A DNA stretch of 31,206 nt from Prevotellaceae bacterium UBA1710 (GTDB lineage Bacteria > Bacteroidota > Bacteroidia > Bacteroidales > Bacteroidaceae), in contig DCJC01000048.1 in the NCBI GenBank assembly GCA_002317355.1, positions 1 through 31,206 on the forward strand, read 5' to 3'. Shown in pieces: positions 14,943 to 23,260 of the stretch. The stretch's first letter is position 1. Each line of letters begins with the position of its first letter. The notes under the pieces are model-generated. The model did not search any database. It saw nothing but the letters and a program-made list of their open reading frames with translations, and had not been told where the DNA came from. Position numbers and translations under genes: made by a program.

Positions 14943-16752
14943 CCTTATTCTTCCATCGGAGACATAGCATTGTAAGGTCGTCGCTCTGCTCATATCCATC
15001 AAAGAATTGCCTTACAGCATCATAGACACCATTTGAGAGATCCTTCATCTGAGTTTCTTTCATGAGATCGACAACGGCAAGAGTATTCGTATCTCCGAAC
15101 AATACCTTATTCACATTCTCTGCCTCATTAACTCCATCTGTGTAGAGGAAAAGGACATCGCCTTCAGAGAGTTGCATACTCTCCAACTTATATTCAAACC
15201 CACCAAACACACCAGTAGGGAGATTTACCTCAGGACTCATAAAAGCAGTTTTTCCTTCATGAATCCATATAGGTGGATTATGCCCGGCATTACAATACTC
15301 TACCATACCTGTATTCATGTCAAGCACTCCGACAAACAAAGTACAGAACATATCCTCATCATTTCCTTCTGCAAGACCATTATTTATAGCCTCTACGATA
15401 ATAGAAGGACTTGTACTATAACGAGCTACATTTCTAAAGAGATGACCTACAACGGTCATGAACAATGAAGCCGGCACTCCCTTTCCAGATACATCTCCTA
15501 TAAGGAAATACAACTTGTCATCACGCATCATGAAGTCGAAGATATCACCACCAACTTCCTTGGCTGCGCGCTGCATTCCATAGATATCGATATCATCTCT
15601 TTCTGGAAAAGCAGGAAAGACCTTAAGCAACATTCCTTGCTGAATCTTTGCTGCAATATGAAGATCACGCTCCATATTAGCTTTCTTCTCCGTAGTAGAA
15701 CGCAAATCATCAATATACTTTGTCAACTCTCTCTGCATCGACAAGAAAGAATCGCGAAGATGCGAAATATCCGAATGACCTCTTATCTTTGGCAACTTCG
15801 TATTGAAGTTTCCTTGAGCAATAGATTCTGTAGCTTCAGTAATCTTTGCAAGAGGTCTAAGATTCCAGTTAACCGTGATTATGATACAGAGGATAATAAT
15901 GAAGAAAAGGAGTACGAGCATAAACACAGAGACACCAGTAACAACACTCGCAAGTAAGTTATCATCACGAAGAGGCACATCACAGACAACCTTCCAGCCA
16001 GTAGCCTTGACATTAGAAAAATCATTTGTCTGATTTGCAGCCTGCTGAACGTTGGAGTAGAATTTCAGAGACCAGTCTTCATTATGATTAGGATCTGAAA
16101 GGAAATCCATTTCCTTCTTCATTATCCTTTCCTTGTCTGTATAATAAACATAGACTCCACTGTTCGTTAGTACCGAGACTTTCGCGCCACTCTCATCTCC
16201 AATCTCATTTCTTGCAAGTTCATCAAGCCAATGAAGGTCAATATTTGCACAAAGTGAAGAATAAATCTTACCTTGTGAATTTCTTAATGGCGTAACAAAA
16301 GTAACAATAGGAACAGAGACACTATCCTTTTCAATAAGATATGGCTCACTCCATAGACTAGCTCCACTAGTCTCTACCATTGCCACACATCTCTTCACTT
16401 CTTCTCTCTCAGCAAGTTGATTCGTAGAAAGATAGACTGTATCTATACGATCCATCTTTCCAATACTATCTCTGACAATAGTAGAATTATTCTCAGTAAT
16501 GCGTTTCTGCAAAGCCATAAGCGCACCTGTCTTCAGCACATTTTCTATATGATCCATACGGTCATTGATAGAAGAAGTGAGCATCCTACTCATATTGAAC
16601 TGGCGGTTACCATTAGTCACAAGACTAACACCAAGCGTAACTCCACGAGTAAAGAACCATCCCACAATAACCATGATGATAATCAGTACAAGATTAATGC
16701 GGAACGAGAGTGATGAGAATAATCTACGTTTCTTATGTCTACACTTTTTCAT
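14866..16752 (-). CDS. Membrane sensor with HAMP and SpoIIE/RsbU-type PP2C phosphatase
   Basis: The start is set at the ATG at 16752. An upstream GTG (16779) falls inside the -7 promoter element and cannot be in the mRNA. The 628-residue protein has one membrane segment at about 19-37, a periplasmic sensor domain of about 225 residues, a second membrane segment at about 269-294, HAMP at about 296-348, a coiled linker and a PP2C-like phosphatase at about 385-602. Metal-binding acidic residues are visible in GGDIFDF, IGDVSGKG and SDDLTML. Such proteins dephosphorylate STAS-domain anti-anti-sigma factors and so release a regulator. No STAS or anti-sigma gene lies nearby. The final 27 residues lie antisense to nth and look non-conserved. 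Confidence 0.92.
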   Translation of the reverse strand: MKKCRHKKRRLFSSLSFRINLVLIIIMVIVGWFFTRGVTLGVSLVTNGNRQFNMSRMLTSSINDRMDHIENVLKTGALMALQKRITENNSTIVRDSIGKMDRIDTVYLSTNQLAEREEVKRCVAMVETSGASLWSEPYLIEKDSVSVPIVTFVTPLRNSQGKIYSSLCANIDLHWLDELARNEIGDESGAKVSVLTNSGVYVYYTDKERIMKKEMDFLSDPNHNEDWSLKFYSNVQQAANQTNDFSNVKATGWKVVCDVPLRDDNLLASVVTGVSVFMLVLLFFIIILCIIITVNWNLRPLAKITEATESIAQGNFNTKLPKIRGHSDISHLRDSFLSMQRELTKYIDDLRSTTEKKANMERDLHIAAKIQQGMLLKVFPAFPERDDIDIYGMQRAAKEVGGDIFDFMMRDDKLYFLIGDVSGKGVPASLFMTVVGHLFRNVARYSTSPSIIVEAINNGLAEGNDEDMFCTLFVGVLDMNTGMVEYCNAGHNPPIWIHEGKTAFMSPEVNLPTGVFGGFEYKLESMQLSEGDVLFLYTDGVNEAENVNKVLFGDTNTLAVVDLMKETQMKDLSNGVYDAVRQFFDGYEQSDDLTMLCLRWKNKATSQVCCSPAVLDKSHQMGISDTSA

Positions 16753-16778
16753 TTCAGAGAAGAATTGAAATTTTGCCA

Positions 16779-16809
16779 CAAAGATAGTAAAAGAATTTTA
16801 TTCTTGCAA
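16779..16809 (-). promoter_or_regulatory. Promoter of the phosphatase gene
   Basis: On the minus strand: TTG (16809-16807), 20 bp, TATCTTTG (16786-16779). It lies 27 bp before the chosen start, giving a very short leader. Confidence 0.85.
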
Positions 16810-16835
16810 CAAAAACACTATCACAATTAATAAAA

Positions 16836-16880
16836 ATTGCCGCTCACAGCTTCCTTTATTGGAAAACCGTAAGCGGCAAT
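16836..16880 (-). terminator. Terminator of rpsA
   Basis: ATTGCCGCT (16836-16844) pairs with AGCGGCAAT (16872-16880), and the stem extends through GGAA/TTCC inside. On the minus strand it is followed by a T-run. It also lies between rpsA and the promoter of the next gene. Confidence 0.85.
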
Positions 16881-16908
16881 AGACTTTTTATATTAATTTC
16901 AAAGGGGA

Positions 16909-18684
16909 TTACTCACCCTTCTCCATCTTAGCCTTAAGAGCAGCGAGTGCGTCGAAGTCACCGAGTGACTGAGCAGCAGCAACGTTCTGGATGCTTGCAG
17001 AGTCGTCCTTCTTAGCAGCACGTGGCTTGCGAGCAGCCTTCTTCTCCTCCTCACGCTCAGCCTCGAATGTACGAGAGTGAGAAAGGATGATACGCTTTGT
17101 CTCCTTAACGAACTCGATTACCTTGAACTCGAGCTCCTCACCAACCTGTGCGTCAGAACCATCTTCCTTAACAAGGTGCTTTGGTGTAGCGAAACCTTCA
17201 CCACCCTCGTTGAGAAGGATAACTGAACCGCGCTCCATCTTCTCAGAGATCTTACCTGTGTGAACAGAACCTGGTGTGTAGAGAGCCTCGTATGTATCCC
17301 AAGGGTTATTCTCGAGCTGCTTGTGACCGAGAGAGAGACGACGGTTCTCCTTGTCGATATCGAGAACGATAACGTCGATAGGAGCACCAACCTGTGTGAA
17401 CTCTGAAGGATGCTTTACCTTCTTTGTCCAAGAGAGGTCAGAGATATGGATAAGTCCGTCAACACCTTCCTCGAGCTCTACGAAGATACCGAAGTTAGTG
17501 AAGTTACGAACCTTAGCGTTGTGCTTAGAACCTACAGGGTACTTGTTCTCGATAGCCTCCCATGGATCCTCCTTGAGCTGCTTGATACCGAGAGACATCT
17601 TGCGCTCGTCACGGTCGAGTGTGAGGATAACTGCCTCAACCTCGTCACCAACGTGCAAGAACTCCTGAGCTGAACGGAGGTGCTGGCTCCAAGACATCTC
17701 AGAAACGTGGATAAGACCCTCTACGCCAGGAGCAACCTCAACGAATGCACCGTAGTCAGCGATAACGACAACCTTACCCTTGATGTGGTCACCAACCTGA
17801 ATGTTAGCGTCGAGAGCATCCCATGGGTGTGGAGTGAGCTGCTTGAGACCGAGAGCGATACGCTTCTTGTCCTCATCGAAGTCGATGATAACAACGTTGA
17901 TCTTGTCGTCGAGAGCAACTACCTCGTGTGGATCGCTTACGCGGCCCCAAGAGAGGTCTGTGATGTGGATGAGTCCGTCAACACCGCCGAGGTCAACGAA
18001 TACACCGTAAGAAGTGATGTTCTTAACAGTACCCTCGAGTACCTGACCCTTCTCGAGCTTAGAGATGATCTCCTTGCGCTGAGCCTCGAGTTCTGCCTCG
18101 ATGAGAGCCTTGTGAGAAACAACAACGTTACGGAACTCCTGGTTGATCTTAACGATCTTGAACTCCATTGTCTTGCCTACGAATACGTCGTAGTCACGTA
18201 TTGGATGTACATCAATCTGGCTGCCTGGAAGGAATGCCTCGATGCCGAATACGTCAACGATCATACCACCCTTAGTGCGGCACTTGATGTAACCCTGAAC
18301 GATCTCCTCGTTCTCGAGAGCAGCGTTAACACGCTCCCAAGACTTGCTGAGGCGAGCCTTCTTGTGAGAGAGGATCAACTGACCCTTCTTGTCTTCCTGA
18401 TTCTCAACGTAAACCTCTACAACGTCACCGATCTTAAGATCTGGGTTGTAACGGAATTCGCTTGCAGCGATGATACCATCGCTCTTGTAACCGATGTTAA
18501 CGATAACCTCTTTCTTATCTACAGAGATTACTGTACCGTCGACTACCTGATGCTCAGACACCTTGTTAAGAGTTGAATCATAAGAGGCAGTCTGCTCCTC
18601 CTTTGATACGCTTGTGCTACCACCGTTTTCGAACTCTTCCCAGTCGAAATCTGCAAGTGGCTGTACATTTTTAAAGTTTGACAT
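16909..18684 (-). CDS. rpsA: 30S ribosomal protein S1
   Basis: This 591-residue protein has six S1 RNA-binding domains, at about 44-108, 126-193, 212-282, 298-369, 384-455 and 471-537. Domains 3-5 are the clearest (GTVKNITSYGVFVDLGGVDG and SLGIKQL-type ends). A basic/acidic tail with KKAARKPRAAKK follows. S1 unwinds and loads mRNA onto the small subunit. That matters in Bacteroidota, where Shine-Dalgarno use is weak. Strong codon bias is visible, with AAC/GTA/CTC-type choices in reverse, and it creates a long open frame on the opposite strand. The gene is monocistronic by its promoter and terminator. Confidence 0.96.
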   Translation of the reverse strand: MSNFKNVQPLADFDWEEFENGGSTSVSKEEQTASYDSTLNKVSEHQVVDGTVISVDKKEVIVNIGYKSDGIIAASEFRYNPDLKIGDVVEVYVENQEDKKGQLILSHKKARLSKSWERVNAALENEEIVQGYIKCRTKGGMIVDVFGIEAFLPGSQIDVHPIRDYDVFVGKTMEFKIVKINQEFRNVVVSHKALIEAELEAQRKEIISKLEKGQVLEGTVKNITSYGVFVDLGGVDGLIHITDLSWGRVSDPHEVVALDDKINVVIIDFDEDKKRIALGLKQLTPHPWDALDANIQVGDHIKGKVVVIADYGAFVEVAPGVEGLIHVSEMSWSQHLRSAQEFLHVGDEVEAVILTLDRDERKMSLGIKQLKEDPWEAIENKYPVGSKHNAKVRNFTNFGIFVELEEGVDGLIHISDLSWTKKVKHPSEFTQVGAPIDVIVLDIDKENRRLSLGHKQLENNPWDTYEALYTPGSVHTGKISEKMERGSVILLNEGGEGFATPKHLVKEDGSDAQVGEELEFKVIEFVKETKRIILSHSRTFEAEREEEKKAARKPRAAKKDDSASIQNVAAAQSLGDFDALAALKAKMEKGE

Positions 18685-18765
18685 GTTAATTAATAAAAAT
18701 AAATATTGTGAATAATAACGCCAAGTGGTTTCCTTTTACAGACCTGCCGAGCGCAAAATCGGGTG

Positions 18766-18795
18766 CAAAATTACAAAAAAATTATAACACAGCAA
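18766..18795 (-). promoter_or_regulatory. Promoter of rpsA
   Basis: On the minus strand: TTG (18795-18793), 19 bp, TAATTTTG (18773-18766). It predicts an untranslated leader of about 75 nt, long enough for autoregulation, although I recognise no structure in it. Confidence 0.85.
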
Positions 18796-18813
18796 AATAT
18801 ACGAATGAAAAAT

Positions 18814-18844
18814 TTGCAAATGCAAAGAAAAAAAACTATTTTTG
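18814..18844 (+). promoter_or_regulatory. Promoter of the nucleotidase gene
   Basis: TTG (18814-18816), 20 bp, TATTTTTG (18837-18844). It is back-to-back with the rpsA promoter with under 20 bp between the two -33 elements, and it rules out the upstream ATG at 18842. Confidence 0.85.
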
Positions 18845-18868
18845 CACTCACAAACCACACGAAAAGAC

Positions 18869-20599
18869 ATGAAGAATATCTATATTATACTAATTTTCTT
18901 ATTTTTAGCTATTTGTTCCATGCAAGCAGGGCAGCCGAAGACACTCGTTTTGAAGTTTCTTGAGACTTCAGACGTTCATGGTATGTTTTTCCCCACCAAC
19001 TATCTAACTGGCAAGCCTGCAGTTGGTTCAATGGCTCGTGTCAGCTCATACGTCAAAGAGCAACGCTCCATTCATGGAGAAAATGTCATATTGCTCGAGA
19101 ATGGAGATATACTTCAAGGGCAGCCAACCAACTATTTCTGGAACTACATCGACACTCAGGACGAAAATATCGCTGCAAGTGTCATCAATTATCTTCGTTA
19201 TGACGCACAATCTCTTGGAAATCACGATATTGAAACTGGTCACAAATGCTATGATAAGTGGATAAACGAGATCAAATGTCCAAGTATTGCTGCAAATATA
19301 GTGAATACTGCCACCAACCAGCCCTACGCGCAACCTTATCAGATAATCACACGAGAAGGTGTTAAGATTGCAATATTGGGTATGATAACAGCAGCCATAC
19401 CTAACTGGCTTAGCGAGGATATATGGAGTGGAATGCACTTTGAAGAAATAGTTTCAAGCACCGAGAAATGGGTAAAACAACTTCAGGAGAACGAGAAGCC
19501 AGACATTATCATCGGACTTTTCCACTCAGGACTCAAAGGCGGCATCAAAACCGCAGAATACGAAGAGAATGCGACATTGACAGCCGCACAAAGAGTTAAG
19601 GGTCTTGATGTTATCTTCTATGGCCACGACCATAAAACGAACTGCAGTTTCATACGTCAGAACGACAATGACTCTGTGCTAATCATCAATCCTGCGAACA
19701 ATGCACATAGAATAGGCGAAGCCACAATCACGCTTACTATTGACGACAATAAGGTCATCGATAAGAAGATCACAGGCAAGCTTGTGGTTACAAATTCATA
19801 TCCCGTGGACGAAGATTACATGAATTATTTTGCAGATGACATCAAGCGTCTGCAGGAATTCGCCAACCAACAGATTGGAAATCTCTCCACACCGATGAAC
19901 ATCAATGATGCATTCTTCGGTTCTTCAGCATTTGTTGACCTTATTATCAACCTCCAACTCAAGATCACGAATGCAGATATAGCCTTCAGCGCCCCACTAA
20001 TGCTGAATGCCACATTAAATGCAGGCCCTGTGACAACTGCAGATATGTTCAATCTCTACAAATACGAGAACAAGCTCTATGTCATAAAGATGACTGGCAA
20101 AGAGATAAAGAACCATCTGGAAATGAGTTATGCTCTTTGGACAAATCAGATGAAAAGCAGCAGCGACCATCTGCTTCTATTCGACAACGACAACAAAAAC
20201 CACCCTAACGAGCTCAAGAACTTCTTCTACAATTTCGACTCAGCAGGAGGCATTGACTATACCGTTGACGTCACAAAGCCAAAAGGACAGAAGATTAACA
20301 TTCTTCGCATGAGCAACGGTCAGCCATTCGACGAAAACAAGTGGTATAAAGTTGCAATCAACTCATACAGAGGCAATGGCGGCGGCGAACTACTCACCAA
20401 AGGCGCAGGTATTCCGAAAGACGAAATTGATTCACGTATCATCTATCGCTCAGAACTCGACCAGCGCCATTATCTCGCGGAGGAATTCAAAAAGCTTGGT
20501 ACAATCACCCCAAAGACGAACAACAACTGGCGATTCATTCCAGAAGATATGGTTGCGCCTGCAGCTCAAAGAGATAGAGAACTACTTTTTCGCAAGTAA
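18869..20599 (+). CDS. Secreted 5'-nucleotidase / 2',3'-cyclic phosphodiesterase family protein
   Basis: The 576-residue protein starts at the ATG at 18869 with a signal peptide (KNIYIILIFLFLAICSMQA). A calcineurin-like metallophosphatase domain follows. D35 and H37 are in SDVHG, D80 in LENGDILQG, N118-H119-D120 in GNHD, H219 in FHSG, and H253 and H255 in YGHDHK. The C-terminal nucleotide-binding domain includes SAPLMLN and SYRGNGGGELL. Such enzymes hydrolyse extracytoplasmic nucleotides or cyclic nucleotides to salvage nucleosides and phosphate. The substrate within the family is not decidable by eye. It stands alone, divergent from rpsA and convergent with mltG. Confidence 0.92.
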   Translation: MKNIYIILIFLFLAICSMQAGQPKTLVLKFLETSDVHGMFFPTNYLTGKPAVGSMARVSSYVKEQRSIHGENVILLENGDILQGQPTNYFWNYIDTQDENIAASVINYLRYDAQSLGNHDIETGHKCYDKWINEIKCPSIAANIVNTATNQPYAQPYQIITREGVKIAILGMITAAIPNWLSEDIWSGMHFEEIVSSTEKWVKQLQENEKPDIIIGLFHSGLKGGIKTAEYEENATLTAAQRVKGLDVIFYGHDHKTNCSFIRQNDNDSVLIINPANNAHRIGEATITLTIDDNKVIDKKITGKLVVTNSYPVDEDYMNYFADDIKRLQEFANQQIGNLSTPMNINDAFFGSSAFVDLIINLQLKITNADIAFSAPLMLNATLNAGPVTTADMFNLYKYENKLYVIKMTGKEIKNHLEMSYALWTNQMKSSSDHLLLFDNDNKNHPNELKNFFYNFDSAGGIDYTVDVTKPKGQKINILRMSNGQPFDENKWYKVAINSYRGNGGGELLTKGAGIPKDEIDSRIIYRSELDQRHYLAEEFKKLGTITPKTNNNWRFIPEDMVAPAAQRDRELLFRK

Positions 20600-20606
20600 C
20601 AGAAAC

Positions 20607-20640
20607 GGCCTCTCCCCCCGCCCTCTCCCGTAGAGAGGCC
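20607..20640. terminator. GC-rich hairpin between convergent genes
   Basis: GGCCTCT (20607-20613) pairs with AGAGGCC (20634-20640) around CCCCCCGCCCTCTCCC. It lies between the convergent nucleotidase and mltG stops. It could be a bidirectional terminator, but it lacks a T-run and resembles the dispersed CCCTCCC repeat family, so it may be a degenerate repeat copy. Confidence 0.55.
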
Positions 20641-20647
20641 ATTCTAA

Positions 20648-21670
20648 CTATTTCACTCCTCTTGCATCCAATGCCTTGGAATACTTAGCGGCATTAACAA
20701 GATGCTCTTGATATGTCTTTGCAAAGTTGTGAGTGCCTGAGAAATCCTCTTTCGCACACATAAAGAGATAATCGTGGTGCACGAGATTAAGCACAGCATC
20801 AATACCTGCCACACTTGGAATACGGATAGGACCTGGAGGCAATCCCGCATTACGATATGTATTGTAAGGACTATCCACACTCAACAATTTAGTGTAGATA
20901 CGACGAAGAGAGAAGTCCTGAAGAGCAAACTTAATAGTTGGATCTGCTTGAAGTGGCATATTCTGCATCAGACGATTATAGTACATTCCCGCAACCATTG
21001 GTTTCTCACCATTGTTTGCAGTTTCCTCATCTATGATGCTGGCAATGATAATCACCTCAACTGGTGTGAGTTTGAGTTTCTCAGCCTTTGCCGTACGATC
21101 ACCTTTCCAGAAGCGATCACTTTCCTTCTTCATACGGTCAAGGAACTTCTCTATTGGAGTATCCCAATACACCTCATAGGTATCAGGAATAAACATAGAG
21201 ATAATTGTAGCTGTGTCAAGTTCATATTTCTTGCACACATCTGCATCCTTGATAGCCTCAAGGAAATCACTATCACGGAACATCATCATAGAACCCAGTT
21301 CCTGAGCAAGACGAGCCTTAGTACGAACACTTGGCATAACGAGCTTCAAAGGTTCCTGATGGCCATTACGCAGATTACGGAAGAACTGTATTGAGTTCAT
21401 TCCATCCTCAAGTGCATATCGACCTGTACGAATCTTATCCACATAACCCATATGACGAGCCAAGGTGCGAACAGCTGTAACACCCATTGGAGATGCTATC
21501 TCAGAGAGTTTCACACTTACAGAATCCATATCATCATCATCATCGATGTAGAGATATGAAGTACCTTCATTCTTTGCAATCCCAGCAAAGAGGAAGTAAC
21601 ACACAATGCCAATGACTATGACAAGACATCCAATAGCAGATGCAAGATAGCCTGTTTTTATCTTTTTCAT
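20648..21670 (-). CDS. mltG: Endolytic murein transglycosylase MltG (YceG-like)
   Basis: This 340-residue membrane-anchored enzyme cleaves growing peptidoglycan strands and sets their length. A single transmembrane segment lies at about 10-30, followed by a YceG-like domain. The active-site stretch is ASIIDEETANNGEKPMVAGM, and I take E216 as the conserved Glu of the A-S-I-x-x-E-T motif; many relatives have Glu where this protein has D214. The NRL, MPLQADPTIKFAL and LPPGPIRIPS motifs are present. It follows nudC by 4 bp on the same strand, so the two are co-transcribed. Confidence 0.93.
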   Translation of the reverse strand: MKKIKTGYLASAIGCLVIVIGIVCYFLFAGIAKNEGTSYLYIDDDDDMDSVSVKLSEIASPMGVTAVRTLARHMGYVDKIRTGRYALEDGMNSIQFFRNLRNGHQEPLKLVMPSVRTKARLAQELGSMMMFRDSDFLEAIKDADVCKKYELDTATIISMFIPDTYEVYWDTPIEKFLDRMKKESDRFWKGDRTAKAEKLKLTPVEVIIIASIIDEETANNGEKPMVAGMYYNRLMQNMPLQADPTIKFALQDFSLRRIYTKLLSVDSPYNTYRNAGLPPGPIRIPSVAGIDAVLNLVHHDYLFMCAKEDFSGTHNFAKTYQEHLVNAAKYSKALDARGVK

Positions 21671-21674
21671 ATAC

Positions 21675-22442
21675 CTAATTAAGCCAATTATCTATCAACA
21701 TTCTCGCAATGGAGAGCTTTTCTGGAATCGCAGGAAGGTTATCCCTATGAAACCAACCACCTTTTGCAATTTCCTCTTCCTGAAGCTTTATTTCACCAGA
21801 AACATAATCAGCATTAAAGCCAACCATGAGTCCACAAGGATAAGGCCAAGGCTGCGAACCGAAATAACGAACATTATTTATTTTAAGTCCTACTTCCTCA
21901 AAAACCTCTCGATGAACTGCCTCTTCAAGTGTCTCACCTGTTTCCACGAAACCTGCTACAAGACCATAATGATTGCTTCGGAAACTCTTACCACGAACAA
22001 GCAGCACTTCATCGTTTCCTTTATGAATAAGGACAATAATAGCTGTAGCAAGCTGTGGCCACACTTCCTTTCCACAACCCGTACAACGCTTCGAGATATC
22101 CGTCTCAAGTTTCATTGGAGCACCACAAACACCACAGAACTTAGTATTCTGATCCCAATACAGGATTTCGTGACATTTGCCAGCTTTCAAATAAAGATCA
22201 TGTGGGAGTTTATAGTATGACTGACGCAAAGGACACATCTCAAAGCCTTCGAGCGAAGTCACGGGATTATCCAATCGCACGGTCTTAACAATCGTACCAT
22301 CATCCATAGGGGTAATGTTATGAACCGAGTTCCATGCCTTTAGTGCAACTGGCGGTTCTTCACCCATAGGTATAGTAAACTTCTCCTCATCAACTTTCTG
22401 AAGAAGAAGATCACCTTGACAGAAAACAAACCAAAGTTTCAT
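21675..22442 (-). CDS. nudC: NAD(H) diphosphatase / NAD-RNA decapping NUDIX hydrolase
   Basis: This 255-residue NUDIX enzyme hydrolyses NADH and, in E. coli, removes NAD caps from RNA. A zinc ribbon is formed by C103, C106, C120 and C123 (CGVCGAP, CTGCGKE). The NUDIX box runs from G164 (GFVETGETLEEAVHREVFEE). The diagnostic SQPWPYP at 196-202 is the NudC family's NAD signature (usually SQPWPFP). It is the first gene of a two-gene unit with mltG. A -7 element (TAACTTTG, 22598-22591 minus) predicts a leader of nearly 150 nt. Confidence 0.94.
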   Translation of the reverse strand: MKLWFVFCQGDLLLQKVDEEKFTIPMGEEPPVALKAWNSVHNITPMDDGTIVKTVRLDNPVTSLEGFEMCPLRQSYYKLPHDLYLKAGKCHEILYWDQNTKFCGVCGAPMKLETDISKRCTGCGKEVWPQLATAIIVLIHKGNDEVLLVRGKSFRSNHYGLVAGFVETGETLEEAVHREVFEEVGLKINNVRYFGSQPWPYPCGLMVGFNADYVSGEIKLQEEEIAKGGWFHRDNLPAIPEKLSIARMLIDNWLN

Positions 22443-22590
22443 AAACGATTTAATTTATACAGAGTGTACACTTAAGCTTCTTTTCAAAAGAGCGACAAAG
22501 CAAGCCTCTGATTTCCGAGTGCACGAGTGCGCACAAAGGAAATAGTGTAGGTCAGCTCAAAAGCTGGGGCACGTTTCCAATTTCCGAGTG

Positions 22591-22598
22591 CAAAGTTA
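22591..22598 (-). promoter_or_regulatory. -7 element upstream of nudC
   Basis: TAACTTTG on the minus strand matches TAnnTTTG. No TTG is seen at the usual spacing. Confidence 0.55.
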
Positions 22599-22939
22599 CA
22601 ACATTTAATTTAGAATGAAGAATTTTTATCTGAAAAATATACTTTTCCCGACTTATCGTAAAAATATAAAGTTGAATTTTCAAACAGCATATTTTGTAAA
22701 ATCCTCCACATAAAACCTTATTTATAAAAGGACATAAAAACATAAAGAAAACCGCCTGACTATTCAATAAAAAACAGGAAGAACATCACATTATTTTCAA
22801 ACAAGAAAACAGACAACAAAAAAAGACAAAATCATAAAGACATTTAAGGGCAAAGTTTTTACCCTTCTAATAGATTTCATACCTATAAAAAACGGATATC
22901 AAACCATTAAAAAGATAAGGGTGGAAAATAGAAGGAAAA

Positions 22940-23038
22940 GGTACATAAAACAAGAAACGTCCTCACTTCACAGTGCGAACGTTCCAATCTCAATAGGTAT
23001 TAGCTTCTTTAAGGTAAAAAGATTGTATTCAGGATAAC
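22940..23038 (-). ncRNA. Candidate small RNA ending in a hairpin
   Basis: A transcript from the promoter at 23044-23074 would begin near 23038 and run left with no start codon leading to a real frame. After about 60 nt it meets a hairpin, GGAACGT/ACGTTTC (one G-U pair) with an inner CACT/AGTG and loop GTGA, at roughly 22956-22986, followed by TTGTTTTA. That gives an RNA of about 90-100 nt, or longer if the hairpin does not terminate. I do not recognise the family; 6S RNA is one thing to test. Support is promoter plus structure only. Confidence 0.45.
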
Positions 23039-23043
23039 GTTTG

Positions 23044-23074
23044 CAAAGTTAATGTTTTTTTGGTTACCTTCCAA
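23044..23074 (-). promoter_or_regulatory. Orphan promoter pointing into the gene-free region
   Basis: On the minus strand: TTG (23074-23072), 20 bp, TAACTTTG (23051-23044), a full consensus match. No protein gene follows for about 600 bp, so its product should be non-coding or a very long leader for nudC. Confidence 0.75.
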
Positions 23075-23260
23075 ATTTTTTCGAACTTTTTTTTGAGAAA
23101 AATCAATTTTTATACAAATTTGCACTACTTTTGGCTGTTTTTTCCATAAACTTATACAGATTTGAACCATTTATTGCATTTTTGTGTGGCAATATTACAG
23201 ATTTACGAAATTGCATCATATTATGCATAATAGCCTAAAAGTTGCTATTGTGTAAATGCC

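Larger units (their letters stand above)
22443..23260. other. 818-bp gene-free AT-rich region with two minus-strand promoters
   Basis: No open frame here is convincing; a 71-codon frame at 22552-22767 is AT-driven. Near the nudC end, TTTCCGAGTGCA occurs at 22512 and 22580 in the same orientation, the second abutting the nudC -7 element. A CAGCTC/GAGCTG-like hairpin lies at about 22553-22567. Near the other end a full promoter at 23044-23074 points left into a candidate small RNA. The central part, about 22620-22930, is T/A-rich with nothing I can name. Confidence 0.7.

Noticed and set aside
16753..16779. GTG start extending the phosphatase by nine residues
   Set aside because: The codon lies within the -7 promoter element, upstream of any possible transcript start.
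17680..18576. 298-codon open frame on the plus strand
   Set aside because: It is antisense to rpsA and arises from the biased codon use of that gene; its residues are dominated by Leu, Asn, Asp and Val with no domain.
22552..22767. 71-codon minus-strand frame in the gene-free region
   Set aside because: It is AT-driven, rich in Phe, Ile, Lys and Cys, has no promoter at a proper distance and overlaps the nudC -7 element.
22940..23038. Firm assignment of the candidate RNA as 6S RNA
   Set aside because: I cannot match conserved 6S features by eye; only a promoter and one hairpin support it.
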